Of a DNA stretch of 5,253 bases, positions 1 to 5,253 are shown one piece after another (position 1 is the stretch's first letter; every line of letters begins with the position of its first letter). The stretch lies in assembly GCA_015063445.1 (NCBI GenBank), contig SVUD01000081.1:1-5253 (forward strand), read 5' to 3'. Position numbers and translations under genes: made by a program. Origin of the DNA: Oscillospiraceae bacterium (lineage in GTDB: Bacteria; Bacillota_A; Clostridia; Oscillospirales; CAG-272). The notes under the pieces were generated by a model. It saw only the letters and a program-made list of their open reading frames with translations. It was not told where the DNA came from and ran no database searches.

Positions 1-610
1 AGCTCTCGCCACGGCAAACAAAGCACACCATTACCTCGCCTGTTCCAACTCCGCAACGCAGATAAATGTGTCGAATTTCGGACCGCGGGTGCGATTGAAC
101 GCATGTTCTTATGTAGGAATATATTTCCTCCATCATCACTTCTTGAAGCCCGCAGCTCTCGATATCTATTATCTCGTGTGATTTTTGCGCGTAAAACCCA
201 AGCATTCCGTCCTCGGATACGGGACACTGAAGCTTGTTCCGATAATTTGAAAGCTTAGCGTAAGCAATCGGCTCAAAGCTCTTGCACCTCACCCCAAACC
301 TTGAAAACTCGTTTTTTACACGGGCTTCTTTAAGCTTATTTTCGTATTCGGGAGTGATATTCTGATAGATACAGCCGCCGCATCTCTTATAGCTTGGACA
401 AATAGGCTCGGCTCTGTAAGGAGAAGGGGAGAGTATATCCTCAATTCTCGCAACGTAATAGCTTTTTGCCTCTTTGATTATCTTTATTTTCAAAACGTCC
501 TCGGTAACTCCGCCCTGCACGAAAATGACCGCGCCATCGCATTTGGCGACGCCCAGTCCTATATGGTTTATATCCGTTACCGTAACGTTAAGTAAGTCGT
601 TTTTCTTCAA
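1..610 (-). CDS. rlmD: 23S rRNA (uracil-C5)-methyltransferase, RlmD/RlmCD/RumA family, N-terminal 203 codons (3' part outside the window)
   Basis: The reverse strand is open from a TTG at 608-610 to the left edge, giving 203 residues of a longer protein. Residues about 2-57 look like a TRAM RNA-binding domain (it contains NHIGLGVAK). Next comes an iron-sulphur cysteine set: C71, C77 and C80 in the spacing C-x5-C-x2-C (CPSYKRCGGC), with C153 in DIESC as the likely fourth ligand, the arrangement known in RumA. SNYRNKLQ (121-128), GFYAQKSHEIIDI (138-150) and TGEVMV near the edge also fit. The SAM-binding catalytic domain lies off the window, so activity cannot be judged. Family members methylate U1939 and, in Gram-positive RlmCD enzymes, also U747 of 23S rRNA; which site applies here is unknown. 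An in-frame stop (629-631) lies just upstream and no ATG or GTG falls between, so TTG is the only standard start. The gene begins 21 bases beyond the rpsU terminator with no promoter seen between. Family sure, exact member less so. Confidence 0.9.
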   Translation of the reverse strand, partial: MKKNDLLNVTVTDINHIGLGVAKCDGAVIFVQGGVTEDVLKIKIIKEAKSYYVARIEDILSPSPYRAEPICPSYKRCGGCIYQNITPEYENKLKEARVKNEFSRFGVRCKSFEPIAYAKLSNYRNKLQCPVSEDGMLGFYAQKSHEIIDIESCGLQEVMMEEIYSYIRTCVQSHPRSEIRHIYLRCGVGTGEVMVCFVCRGES

Positions 611-621
611 AATATGAACTG

Positions 622-629
622 CCTTTCTT
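622..629 (-). promoter_or_regulatory. Ribosome binding site deciding the TTG start of the methyltransferase gene
   Basis: The reverse strand reads AAGAAAGG 11 bases before the TTG at 608-610. It is a moderate Shine-Dalgarno match at a slightly long spacing. It supports TTG because the upstream in-frame stop leaves no other standard start codon. It sits just past the T-run of the rpsU terminator. Confidence 0.55.
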
Positions 630-630
630 T

Positions 631-677
631 ACTCAAAAACAAAAAGAGGGTTATCGCCTTGTGCAACAACCCCTTTT
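631..677 (-). terminator. Intrinsic terminator after rpsU
   Basis: On the reverse strand the 5' arm AAAAGGGGTTGTTGC (663-677) pairs with GCGATAACCCTCTTT (643-657) around the loop ACAAG (658-662), with one bulged base and two G-T wobbles. A T-rich run, TTTTTGTTTTTG, follows at about 634-645. It lies 27 bases after the rpsU stop codon and 21 bases before the methyltransferase start codon, so it should separate most rpsU transcripts from that gene. I folded it by eye; no energy was computed. Confidence 0.75.
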
Positions 678-704
678 ATTTTGCTTTTTGGCACGAAAAC
701 GAAA

Positions 705-881
705 TTATTTGTATTTGCGCTTTCTTGCTGCCTCGGACTTCTTCTTGCGCTTTACGCTCGGCTTCTCATAATGCTCTCTCTTGCGCATTTCGCCCATTAT
801 GCCCGACTTGGTTACCTGTCTCTTAAATCTGCGGAGCGCGTTTTCAAGAGATTCATTGTCCTTGATTCTGACTTCTGCCAC
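705..881 (-). CDS. rpsU: 30S ribosomal protein S21
   Basis: This 58-residue reverse-strand gene begins with GTG (879-881) and ends with TAA (705-707). The product starts [20 protein letters not shown] and continues with [20 protein letters not shown] before the very basic tail [13 protein letters not shown]. This matches the length and conserved core of bacterial S21 (bS21), a small protein of the 30S subunit platform near the 3' end of 16S rRNA that helps start translation. The GTG is fixed by a strong Shine-Dalgarno (GAGGGGAGGG) seven bases upstream and by the conserved MAEVRI-type N-terminus. It has its own exact-consensus promoter (935-963) and an intrinsic terminator (631-677), so it is probably transcribed mainly as a single gene. 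Upstream ytvI runs the same way with no terminator seen between, so read-through from it is possible. Confidence 0.97.
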   Translation of the reverse strand: MAEVRIKDNESLENALRRFKRQVTKSGIMGEMRKREHYEKPSVKRKKKSEAARKRKYK

Positions 882-888
882 TCTATAT

Positions 889-898
889 CCCTCCCCTC
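889..898 (-). promoter_or_regulatory. Strong ribosome binding site of rpsU
   Basis: The reverse strand has GAGGGGAGGG ending seven bases before the GTG at 879-881. It fixes the GTG start of rpsU and is the purine-richest stretch of a leader of roughly 45 bases. Confidence 0.8.
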
Positions 899-934
899 GC
901 TATCTGCAAAGGAACTTTACATTAATTCTTTAAT

Positions 935-963
935 ATTATACACCTATTGGTTTTGTTTGTCAA
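935..963 (-). promoter_or_regulatory. Exact-consensus sigma-A promoter of rpsU
   Basis: On the reverse strand TTGACA (958-963) and TATAAT (935-940) are separated by exactly 17 bases (941-957). Both hexamers and the spacer match the housekeeping sigma consensus without mismatch. Transcription would start near 928, giving a leader of about 47 bases to the rpsU GTG. The DNA upstream of the -35 box is A/T-rich, which may help RNA polymerase binding. The promoter begins 42 bases beyond the ytvI stop codon. Confidence 0.9.
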
Positions 964-1005
964 TAGATTTTTGACTTTTTGCGAAAATATTTTGTAAACG
1001 ATTTG

Positions 1006-2112
1006 TTACCCCGATTTCGTTTCATTCAGCTCATCCTCTTTTTTCACCTCTTTGCCACCGGAAAAGCCCAGTTTTTTAGCCAGCTCCTCAGGCAACGCAT
1101 GCAGTATAAGTATAGCAGCTAAGGGTGAAAAGAAAAGACCCGTAAGTCCAAAAAGACGAAATCCTACGTACATGGCGAAAAGGGTAGTTATCGGAGAAAG
1201 CCCTATCCCCGTGCTTATAACCTTTGGTTCAATAAAACGTCGGATTACAGTTACCGTAGCGAAAATAATCAGAAGTCCTATCGCGGTATACGTATCTCCG
1301 GAAAGCTTACACCATATCGCCCACGGAACAAGCACCGTTCCAACTCCGAATATAGGAAGCATATCTACCGCTGCGACTAAAAGCGAAAGTGAGAAGGCGT
1401 ACGGAATACCTAACATAAGAAAACCAACCAACAGCTCAAAATAGGTTATAATGAGCATAACGGCGCATGCCCTAAGATATTTCAGTCCCGTATCAGTAAG
1501 CCGTTTCTTAAATCGCGAGAGCGCGTTTCGCGCGCCTTCAGGAAGAACGGATAAAATATTTTCCTTAATTTTGTCAAAATCGGCGCAGAAGTAGTAGGAA
1601 GCGAGTATTATGATAACGGTAAACAAAAGAATATGGGGCAACATGGAGATGATGTTAGCGATGATGCCCGGGAGGCGTGAGGTAACAGCGGTAAGCATAC
1701 CCTTAACCACATCGGTAACGGTCTCGGAAAGGTCAGCTCCAACGGCGTCAATAAACGGTATTCGCTCGGTTATTTTATCTATAAGCTTAAAGAAATCCGA
1801 GATGTACCTATCCGCGTTTTCGCTTACCGATACGATAAAGCTCCTTAACTCGTTTATAAGGCGGTTTATTAGCAAAAAAACAAGAAAACCGAGCAAAAAA
1901 GTTACGGCTGATACGGTAAGGGCGCTGAGTATGCGCTTTGAAAGACCGGTTCGTCTGTGAAGAAGCTTGATAGGGTAGTTCAGTATGAAAGCGATACCCA
2001 AAGCAATAATGAACGGCAAAAAGAGCGATGCAAAAAACTTGAAAAATATCGCGATTCCAATTAGGACAAGAGCGTAGATTACCGTTTTTTTAATTGTTTC
2101 GCGTCTTTCCAT
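1006..2112 (-). CDS. ytvI: YtvI-type sporulation integral membrane protein (AI-2E / UPF0118 family)
   Basis: This is a 368-residue multi-spanning membrane protein with the AI-2E family layout. Hydrophobic segments lie near residues 10-30, 33-48 and 63-84. A more polar stretch follows (85-150), then segments near 155-176, 214-249, 276-289 and 309-338. The C-terminal block carries DMLPIFGVGTVLVPWA (250-265), RRFIEPKVIS (291-300) and GLSPITTLFAMYVG (304-317), which I recognise as the YtvI branch rather than generic TqsA-like members; the length also fits. The tail from 350 is short, charged and probably cytoplasmic. YtvI proteins are found in endospore formers and are linked to sporulation, but their biochemical role and substrate are not established. 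The ATG start has GGGAAGGG ten bases upstream (2123-2130). Upstream lies a promoter resembling sporulation sigma-E/F sites (2154-2183). The gene is divergent from two family relatives; rpsU follows downstream. Family certain, YtvI subgroup likely. Confidence 0.88.
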   Translation of the reverse strand: MERRETIKKTVIYALVLIGIAIFFKFFASLFLPFIIALGIAFILNYPIKLLHRRTGLSKRILSALTVSAVTFLLGFLVFLLINRLINELRSFIVSVSENADRYISDFFKLIDKITERIPFIDAVGADLSETVTDVVKGMLTAVTSRLPGIIANIISMLPHILLFTVIIILASYYFCADFDKIKENILSVLPEGARNALSRFKKRLTDTGLKYLRACAVMLIITYFELLVGFLMLGIPYAFSLSLLVAAVDMLPIFGVGTVLVPWAIWCKLSGDTYTAIGLLIIFATVTVIRRFIEPKVISTGIGLSPITTLFAMYVGFRLFGLTGLFFSPLAAILILHALPEELAKKLGFSGGKEVKKEDELNETKSG

Positions 2113-2153
2113 ATCAAGTAATCCCTTCCCGAATACAGCCTATGTTCACCTAA

Positions 2154-2183
2154 TAATATATCCAAAAAAATGAAATAGTATGC
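2154..2183 (-). promoter_or_regulatory. Candidate sporulation-type (sigma-E or sigma-F/G) promoter of ytvI
   Basis: On the reverse strand GCATA (2179-2183) is followed after exactly 15 bases by GGATATATTA (2154-2163). This fits the sigma-F pattern GywTA-N15-GgnrAnAnTw at all but one specified base. Read as a sigma-E site, GCATACT, 14 bases, then GATATATT match KMATATT-N14-CATACANT at 6 of 7 and 6 of 8 positions. No good sigma-A promoter overlaps: TTGCAT (2180-2185) would need a 19-base spacer to TATATT. The implied start near 2147 leaves a leader of about 35 bases that contains the ribosome binding site. The choice between sigma factors is open. Confidence 0.5.
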
Positions 2184-2244
2184 AAAAATCGGCGCTGAAA
2201 TAGTTAAGCAGATTTTAAATTTAAATAAAATATTTGTTTTTTTG
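2184..2244. other. A/T-rich centre of the divergent promoter region
   Basis: This stretch separates the leftward ytvI promoter from the rightward promoter. Its right part (2211-2244) is almost wholly A and T, with the palindromic core TAAATTTA and T-runs ending just before the rightward -35 box. It may act as an UP-type element for that promoter. I saw no clear operator repeat in it. Confidence 0.3.
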
Positions 2245-2273
2245 TTGACAAGAGCAGAAATATGGTATAAAAT
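2245..2273 (+). promoter_or_regulatory. Sigma-A promoter of the two-gene AI-2E operon
   Basis: A perfect TTGACA lies at 2245-2250, with TAAAAT at 2268-2273 after 17 bases (five of six -10 bases match). An alternative -10, TATAAA at 2266-2271, has only a 15-base spacer but is preceded by TGG, as in extended -10 promoters. Transcription would begin near 2280, leaving a leader of about 29 bases that contains the AAAGGAGG ribosome binding site. Confidence 0.75.
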
Positions 2274-2292
2274 ATACTTGAATATTTATATA

Positions 2293-2300
2293 AAAGGAGG
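2293..2300 (+). promoter_or_regulatory. Ribosome binding site deciding the TTG start of the 446-codon gene
   Basis: AAAGGAGG stands eight bases before the TTG at 2309-2311. It is a near-perfect Shine-Dalgarno at ideal spacing. The next in-frame ATG lies over 120 codons inside, after the first three membrane segments, so TTG is the start. Confidence 0.85.
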
Positions 2301-2308
2301 CGGCAGCT

Positions 2309-3649
2309 TTGAAGATAAATTGGAATAAAAAATATACAACCTATGCTATTTATGCGGCTATTGTTTCTGCCGCGGTCATTTTCTGTATTTTCCTCGGTGT
2401 ATATATAAAATACGTCTGGGCGGGTATTTTAAAGGTATTTGAGGTCCTCGCTCCGCTTATTTACGGAATAATAATAGCCTATATACTGACTCCCATTGCT
2501 AATCTTTTTGAGAAAAAGATACTTATTAAGATAAGACACGGTATCATTCGCCGTCTTTTGAGCGTATCGCTTACTTACATTGTTTTCCTTACCGCTTTTT
2601 CACTGCTTATTTACGCGGTAGTGCCGCAAATAGGCAAGAGCTTTACCGACCTTCAGGCTAATCTTGCGGTTTATTCGCAGTCGCTTCAGGAATGGATGAA
2701 TAATATCTCCCAGCAGTCGAAGCTGCTTGGAGCGCTTGTTGCGTGGCTCAATTCAGTATTTGACTTTTCTGTGCTTTCAGCGCCGCTTTCCAAGATTATT
2801 GAGGTCATTTACGGTCTTGTTACCGAGTTTTCGCCATATATAATGGGATTCTTCGGTTCACTCGTGGTTCAGCTGAAAAATATAATCATAGGCTTGGTTT
2901 TTGCGGGATACCTTCTTTTCTCGAAGGAGCTGGTGCTCGCGCAGATAAACAAGGTTCTCCACGTATTTTTCAAGCAGGAGCGTATCAAGAAGCTCCGTAG
3001 CGGAGTGAAATACGCGGATAAGACCTTTGGTAAATACCTTATGGGTATGTTTCTTGACGCGATAATGGTGGGTATACTTACGGCGGTTGCGATGCTTATT
3101 TTCGATATACCGTACGTTCCGCTGATCAGCGTGCTTATCGCATGTACAAACATAATTCCTATTTTCGGACCCTTTATCGGCGGCATACCGAGTGTTCTGA
3201 TAATTTTTATTGCCGATCCGCTTAAAGCCCTGTGGTTCCTCATCATAATAGTGGTTATTCAGCAGATAGACGGCAACCTTATCGCCCCCAGAATACTCGG
3301 AAGCTCCACAGGTCTGCCCGCTATCTACGTTCTTATTGCCATCACCGTAATGGGTGGACTTTTCGGTCTTGCGGGCATGGTGATAGCTGTTCCGGTGTTC
3401 GCTATTCTCGGAAGGTATATTAACGATAAGACAGAAGCGAGATTGAATGCCAAAAAGGCGTCAGAGACGGAAAACGGTGCAGATAGCATAAAGCAGTCCC
3501 AGAGTATAGACGATCTCGATTATTACTACGATGAAAGACCGTACGGCGAGGGCGAGCAGTCCGAAAACGTAGCGCTTTCGGAGAGATTTGGGGAAGATAT
3601 TGAGCAGGAAGACACCTCGGACAGCAACTCGGAGGTGGATGGGCAATGA
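2309..3649 (+). CDS. AI-2E family membrane transporter with acidic C-terminal tail (first of tandem pair)
   Basis: This 446-residue protein begins at TTG (MKINWNKKY...). Hydrophobic segments lie near residues 13-33, 39-60 and 83-104. A mostly soluble stretch (105-175) follows, then segments near 176-205, 248-266, 270-302, 308-320 and 336-370. The C-terminal signature is intact: NIIPIFGPFIGGIP (281-294), QQIDGNLIAPRILG (318-331) and VMGGLFGLAGMVIAVP (347-362). This is the classic AI-2E (PF01594-type, TqsA/PerM-like) pattern. Members include the E. coli autoinducer-2 exporter TqsA and proteins reported as Na+/H+ antiporters, so the substrate here cannot be assigned. Residues 385-446 form a low-complexity tail with 20 Asp/Glu against 3 Lys/Arg, longer than the core family needs and probably cytoplasmic. 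The gene is first in a two-gene operon behind a sigma-A promoter. It shares the sequence ATGA (3646-3649) with the next gene, so the two are probably translationally coupled. Confidence 0.9.
   Translation: MKINWNKKYTTYAIYAAIVSAAVIFCIFLGVYIKYVWAGILKVFEVLAPLIYGIIIAYILTPIANLFEKKILIKIRHGIIRRLLSVSLTYIVFLTAFSLLIYAVVPQIGKSFTDLQANLAVYSQSLQEWMNNISQQSKLLGALVAWLNSVFDFSVLSAPLSKIIEVIYGLVTEFSPYIMGFFGSLVVQLKNIIIGLVFAGYLLFSKELVLAQINKVLHVFFKQERIKKLRSGVKYADKTFGKYLMGMFLDAIMVGILTAVAMLIFDIPYVPLISVLIACTNIIPIFGPFIGGIPSVLIIFIADPLKALWFLIIIVVIQQIDGNLIAPRILGSSTGLPAIYVLIAITVMGGLFGLAGMVIAVPVFAILGRYINDKTEARLNAKKASETENGADSIKQSQSIDDLDYYYDERPYGEGEQSENVALSERFGEDIEQEDTSDSNSEVDGQ
3631..3638 (+). promoter_or_regulatory. Internal ribosome binding site and ATGA coupling junction
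   Basis: GGAGGTGG lies inside the last codons of the 446-codon gene, seven bases before the ATG at 3646-3648. That ATG overlaps the upstream stop TGA (3647-3649). A strong Shine-Dalgarno plus a four-base stop/start overlap is the usual arrangement for translational coupling with balanced yields. Confidence 0.8.
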
Positions 3650-5106
3650 AATTTTTCGAGCCTAACGAGAAGCGGAACACGGTAGCGCTATACGTGTTTT
3701 TAGTAGCGCTTTTCTGTGTTTTCTGCGTTATCATAGGAATAAATATTTCGGTAGTTCCGAAGATTGCCGATTTTATTTTCGAGGTCGTTAAGCCTATAAT
3801 TTACGGCTTTGTAATAGCGTTTTTGCTACACCCGCTTGTAAGATTTACCGAAACCAAGATTCTTGGAAACCGCAAGGAAAAAAAGATAGGCTTTAGGCAT
3901 TTTTTGAGCGTTGTGATAGTATACGTTGTGGTCATTGCGCTTATAACGCTTTTCTGTATGACCGTAATACCGGAAATCATATCAAACTACGATAAATTCA
4001 GCTCAAAGTTTATGCAGTACGTCGAGAGCTTTCAGCACCGAACAGCTGAACTCGTAACCTCGCTTACGGGTGAGTCTGTGTACGTTTACTACGACGTAAT
4101 GCCGGATTTAAGGAAGGATGCGGCTGAGCAGCTCTTTGCCATTTCGCTGCGTAACCCTGAGGGATATAACCTTGTTGTAAATTCCGGAGCAGGAGCGCAG
4201 ATAGTCAAGAATGCGTTTGACGGAATACTTGCTTCGCTTGGCGAGATGATAAATAATTCGCTCCCGAATATTTTCTCGTCGGCATTGACCATCATTACCG
4301 AGACTAAAAATCTGATAATCGGTATATTCCTTTCTCTTTATCTGCTTATAGGTGAAAAGAAGCATATTGAACGTATACAGTATATATGTAAGGTATGGTT
4401 GCCTGAAAGAGCATATAAGAACTTGTGTTGGATTGTCAGAAAGAGCAAAAGCATATTCAGGGATTATATAGTAGTCAGACTTCTTGACGGAATGATAATC
4501 GGAATTCTTATGTTCATATGCCTGTTTATATTCCAGACTCCGTATGCGGTGCTTCTGGCAGTGGTAATGGGCGTTTCATCATTCTTCCCATTCATCGGAC
4601 CCATAATAGGTATAGGCGCGGGAACGTTTATACTTCTGCTCGTTGACGTAAGATACGCGCTTTTATATCTGGTTATTTCAGTTCTCATTAATATTCTGGA
4701 TTCAAGATATATCGAGCCGTTTCTTAATGCGGGAAGACAGGATAACCTTCCTGCGATATGGGTGTTCTCCGCAATTATCGTCATGGGTGGCTTCTTTGGA
4801 ATTGTGGGAATTCTTATAGGAATCCCGTTCGTAGCTCTTGTATACTCGATATTTAAGGCACTGTGTGAGAAAAAGCTTCGTGAAAAGGGACTTTCAGACA
4901 GAACTCAGGCGTATTTTGAGAATGCGGCGGTTGAAACGTCAGATGCGGATTATAACATCGAAGAGGGAACCAACATGTCAACGTATCTTGTGGAAAAACG
5001 AGATGACGCGCAGGTTTATAACGAAATGAAGGATAAGCTTTCCAAAAAGACCGACAAAGCAAAAAGGGTTTATTCTAAACTAAAATCTCTATTTAAACGC
5101 AAATAA
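3646..5106 (+). CDS. Divergent AI-2E family membrane protein with basic C-terminal tail (second of tandem pair)
   Basis: This 486-residue paralogue of the upstream gene has hydrophobic segments near residues 12-34, 43-62, 86-108, 206-235, 277-296, 299-333, 337-351 and 369-404. It keeps SFFPFIGPIIG (312-322) and VMGGFFGIVGILIGIP (379-394). The signature block is altered: the upstream QQIDGNLIAPRILG aligns with NILDSRYIEPFLNAG (349-363), so the Gln, Gly-Asn and Arg after Pro are replaced. The soluble stretch between the third and fourth segments is about 30 residues longer than in the upstream protein (extra sequence around 138-205). After a mixed acidic region (418-460), residues 462-486 carry 12 Lys/Arg against 2 Asp. 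The ATG start has a good Shine-Dalgarno and overlaps the upstream stop. The gene ends directly in a strong terminator. Family membership is secure. Whether it transports alone or acts as a partner subunit of the upstream protein is unknown. Confidence 0.88.
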   Translation: MKFFEPNEKRNTVALYVFLVALFCVFCVIIGINISVVPKIADFIFEVVKPIIYGFVIAFLLHPLVRFTETKILGNRKEKKIGFRHFLSVVIVYVVVIALITLFCMTVIPEIISNYDKFSSKFMQYVESFQHRTAELVTSLTGESVYVYYDVMPDLRKDAAEQLFAISLRNPEGYNLVVNSGAGAQIVKNAFDGILASLGEMINNSLPNIFSSALTIITETKNLIIGIFLSLYLLIGEKKHIERIQYICKVWLPERAYKNLCWIVRKSKSIFRDYIVVRLLDGMIIGILMFICLFIFQTPYAVLLAVVMGVSSFFPFIGPIIGIGAGTFILLLVDVRYALLYLVISVLINILDSRYIEPFLNAGRQDNLPAIWVFSAIIVMGGFFGIVGILIGIPFVALVYSIFKALCEKKLREKGLSDRTQAYFENAAVETSDADYNIEEGTNMSTYLVEKRDDAQVYNEMKDKLSKKTDKAKRVYSKLKSLFKRK

Positions 5107-5141
5107 AAAATTCCGACCTTATAGGTCGGAATTTTTTATTT
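5101..5141. terminator. Bidirectional intrinsic terminator between convergent genes
   Basis: A perfect 19-bp inverted repeat has arms 5101-5119 (AAATAAAAAATTCCGACCT) and 5123-5141, around the three-base loop TAT. The GC-rich stem core CCGACC/GGTCGG is flanked by A and T runs, so each strand reads stem then T-run. It can therefore stop transcription of the rightward two-gene operon and of leftward ruvX. Each arm contains the last sense codon (AAA) and stop codon (TAA) of one of the two convergent genes. Confidence 0.92.
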
Positions 5142-5253
5142 TCTTCTTTCGCTGTCAAGATAATTTTGCAGAATAATTTCGGCAGACAGATTGTCAATGA
5201 CCGCCTTGCGCTTTGAGCCTCGCGTGTCAGTTATATTCAGTATACTCGCGGCT
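5136..5253 (-). CDS. ruvX: Putative pre-16S rRNA nuclease / Holliday junction resolvase-like YqgF (RuvX), C-terminal 38 codons only
   Basis: The reverse strand encodes the last 38 residues of a protein entering from the right edge and ending with TAA at 5136-5138. The sequence contains SKRKAVIDNLSAEIILQNYL and ends DSERRK. This matches the conserved C-terminus of YqgF/RuvX proteins, where a basic (K)RKxxID motif precedes an (A)AxIILQxYLD helix. Family members are RNase H-fold nucleases implicated in 16S rRNA 5'-end maturation, formerly proposed as Holliday junction resolvases. The catalytic residues lie outside the window, so integrity cannot be checked. The gene converges on the 486-codon membrane protein gene, with 29 bases between the two stop codons. 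The family call rests on this short motif only. Confidence 0.75.
   Translation of the reverse strand, partial: AASILNITDTRGSKRKAVIDNLSAEIILQNYLDSERRK

Noticed and set aside
614..974. Overlapping open frames on the plus strand (614-826 and 681-974)
   Set aside because: They lie antisense to rpsU, its terminator and its promoter. Their translations resemble no known protein, and the reverse strand encodes an unmistakable S21.
1521..1533. GCGCG-TTT-CGCGC hairpin
   Set aside because: It lies inside ytvI, encodes ordinary residues (ARNALS region) and has no T-run. It looks like a chance product of alternating GC codons.
1052..1960. Plus-strand open frames opposite ytvI (1052-1444 and 1610-1960)
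   Set aside because: They are antisense shadows of a well-supported membrane protein gene, with no ribosome binding site and no recognisable product.
2113..2308. Possible riboswitch or structured leader in the divergent region
   Set aside because: Both leaders are short (about 29 and 35 bases) and I see no conserved riboswitch core or terminator hairpin. The space is accounted for by two promoters and A/T-rich DNA.
2993..3005. CTCCG-TAG-CGGAG hairpin
   Set aside because: It is a short stem inside the first tandem gene without a T-run, with no sign of terminator or regulatory function.
2869..3246. Minus-strand open frame of 125 codons inside the first tandem AI-2E gene
   Set aside because: It is antisense to a conserved coding region, with no family resemblance and no promoter or ribosome binding site.
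3420..3734. Minus-strand open frames spanning the junction of the two tandem genes
   Set aside because: They mirror the acidic tail of one gene and the N-terminus of the next, and no start signal or known motif is present.
4464..4784. Minus-strand open frame opposite the second tandem gene
   Set aside because: It is antisense to the conserved C-terminal AI-2E block, so its openness follows from codon use on the real strand.
1006..5106. Assigning autoinducer-2 export or Na+/H+ antiport to the AI-2E-family proteins
   Set aside because: The family name comes from a few characterised members. No residue pattern here identifies a substrate, and no luxS or other quorum-sensing gene is in the window.

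Overview
The window looks like a chromosomal core-genome stretch from a Gram-positive, probably spore-forming anaerobe of the Clostridia (an Oscillospiraceae/Ruminococcaceae-type genome is my best guess). The grounds are a YtvI-type sporulation membrane protein, a Firmicutes-type RlmCD-like rRNA methyltransferase, strong AGGAGG-like ribosome binding sites, frequent TTG/GTG starts, moderate GC coding sequence and very AT-rich intergenic DNA. The phylum-level call is fairly safe; the family-level call is inference.

Layout. Minus strand, positions 1-2112, in transcription order from right to left: a 368-residue ytvI homologue (1006-2112); rpsU for ribosomal protein S21 (705-881), with its own exact-consensus sigma-A promoter; an intrinsic terminator (631-677); and the 5' part of an rRNA uracil-C5 methyltransferase gene (1-610, continuing off the left edge). 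Plus strand, positions 2245-5106: a sigma-A promoter followed by two tandem AI-2E-family membrane protein genes of 446 and 486 codons, overlapping by ATGA. A symmetrical bidirectional terminator (5101-5141) closes this operon and also the convergent ruvX (yqgF) gene, whose 3' end enters from the right edge on the minus strand.

How the parts relate. Three of the six genes encode AI-2E-family (UPF0118, PF01594-type) multi-spanning membrane proteins: one on the left of a 196-bp divergent promoter region and two on the right. The left one (ytvI) carries a promoter resembling sporulation sigma-E/sigma-F sites; the right pair carries a vegetative-type promoter. This suggests a developmentally switched member beside a growth-phase pair. 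The two tandem paralogues end in cytoplasm-sized tails of opposite charge and are translationally coupled, which would suit a hetero-oligomer. The transported substrate cannot be read from the sequence. No mobile element, CRISPR array, tRNA, rRNA or pseudogene was seen, and no gene-free stretch exceeds 300 bases.
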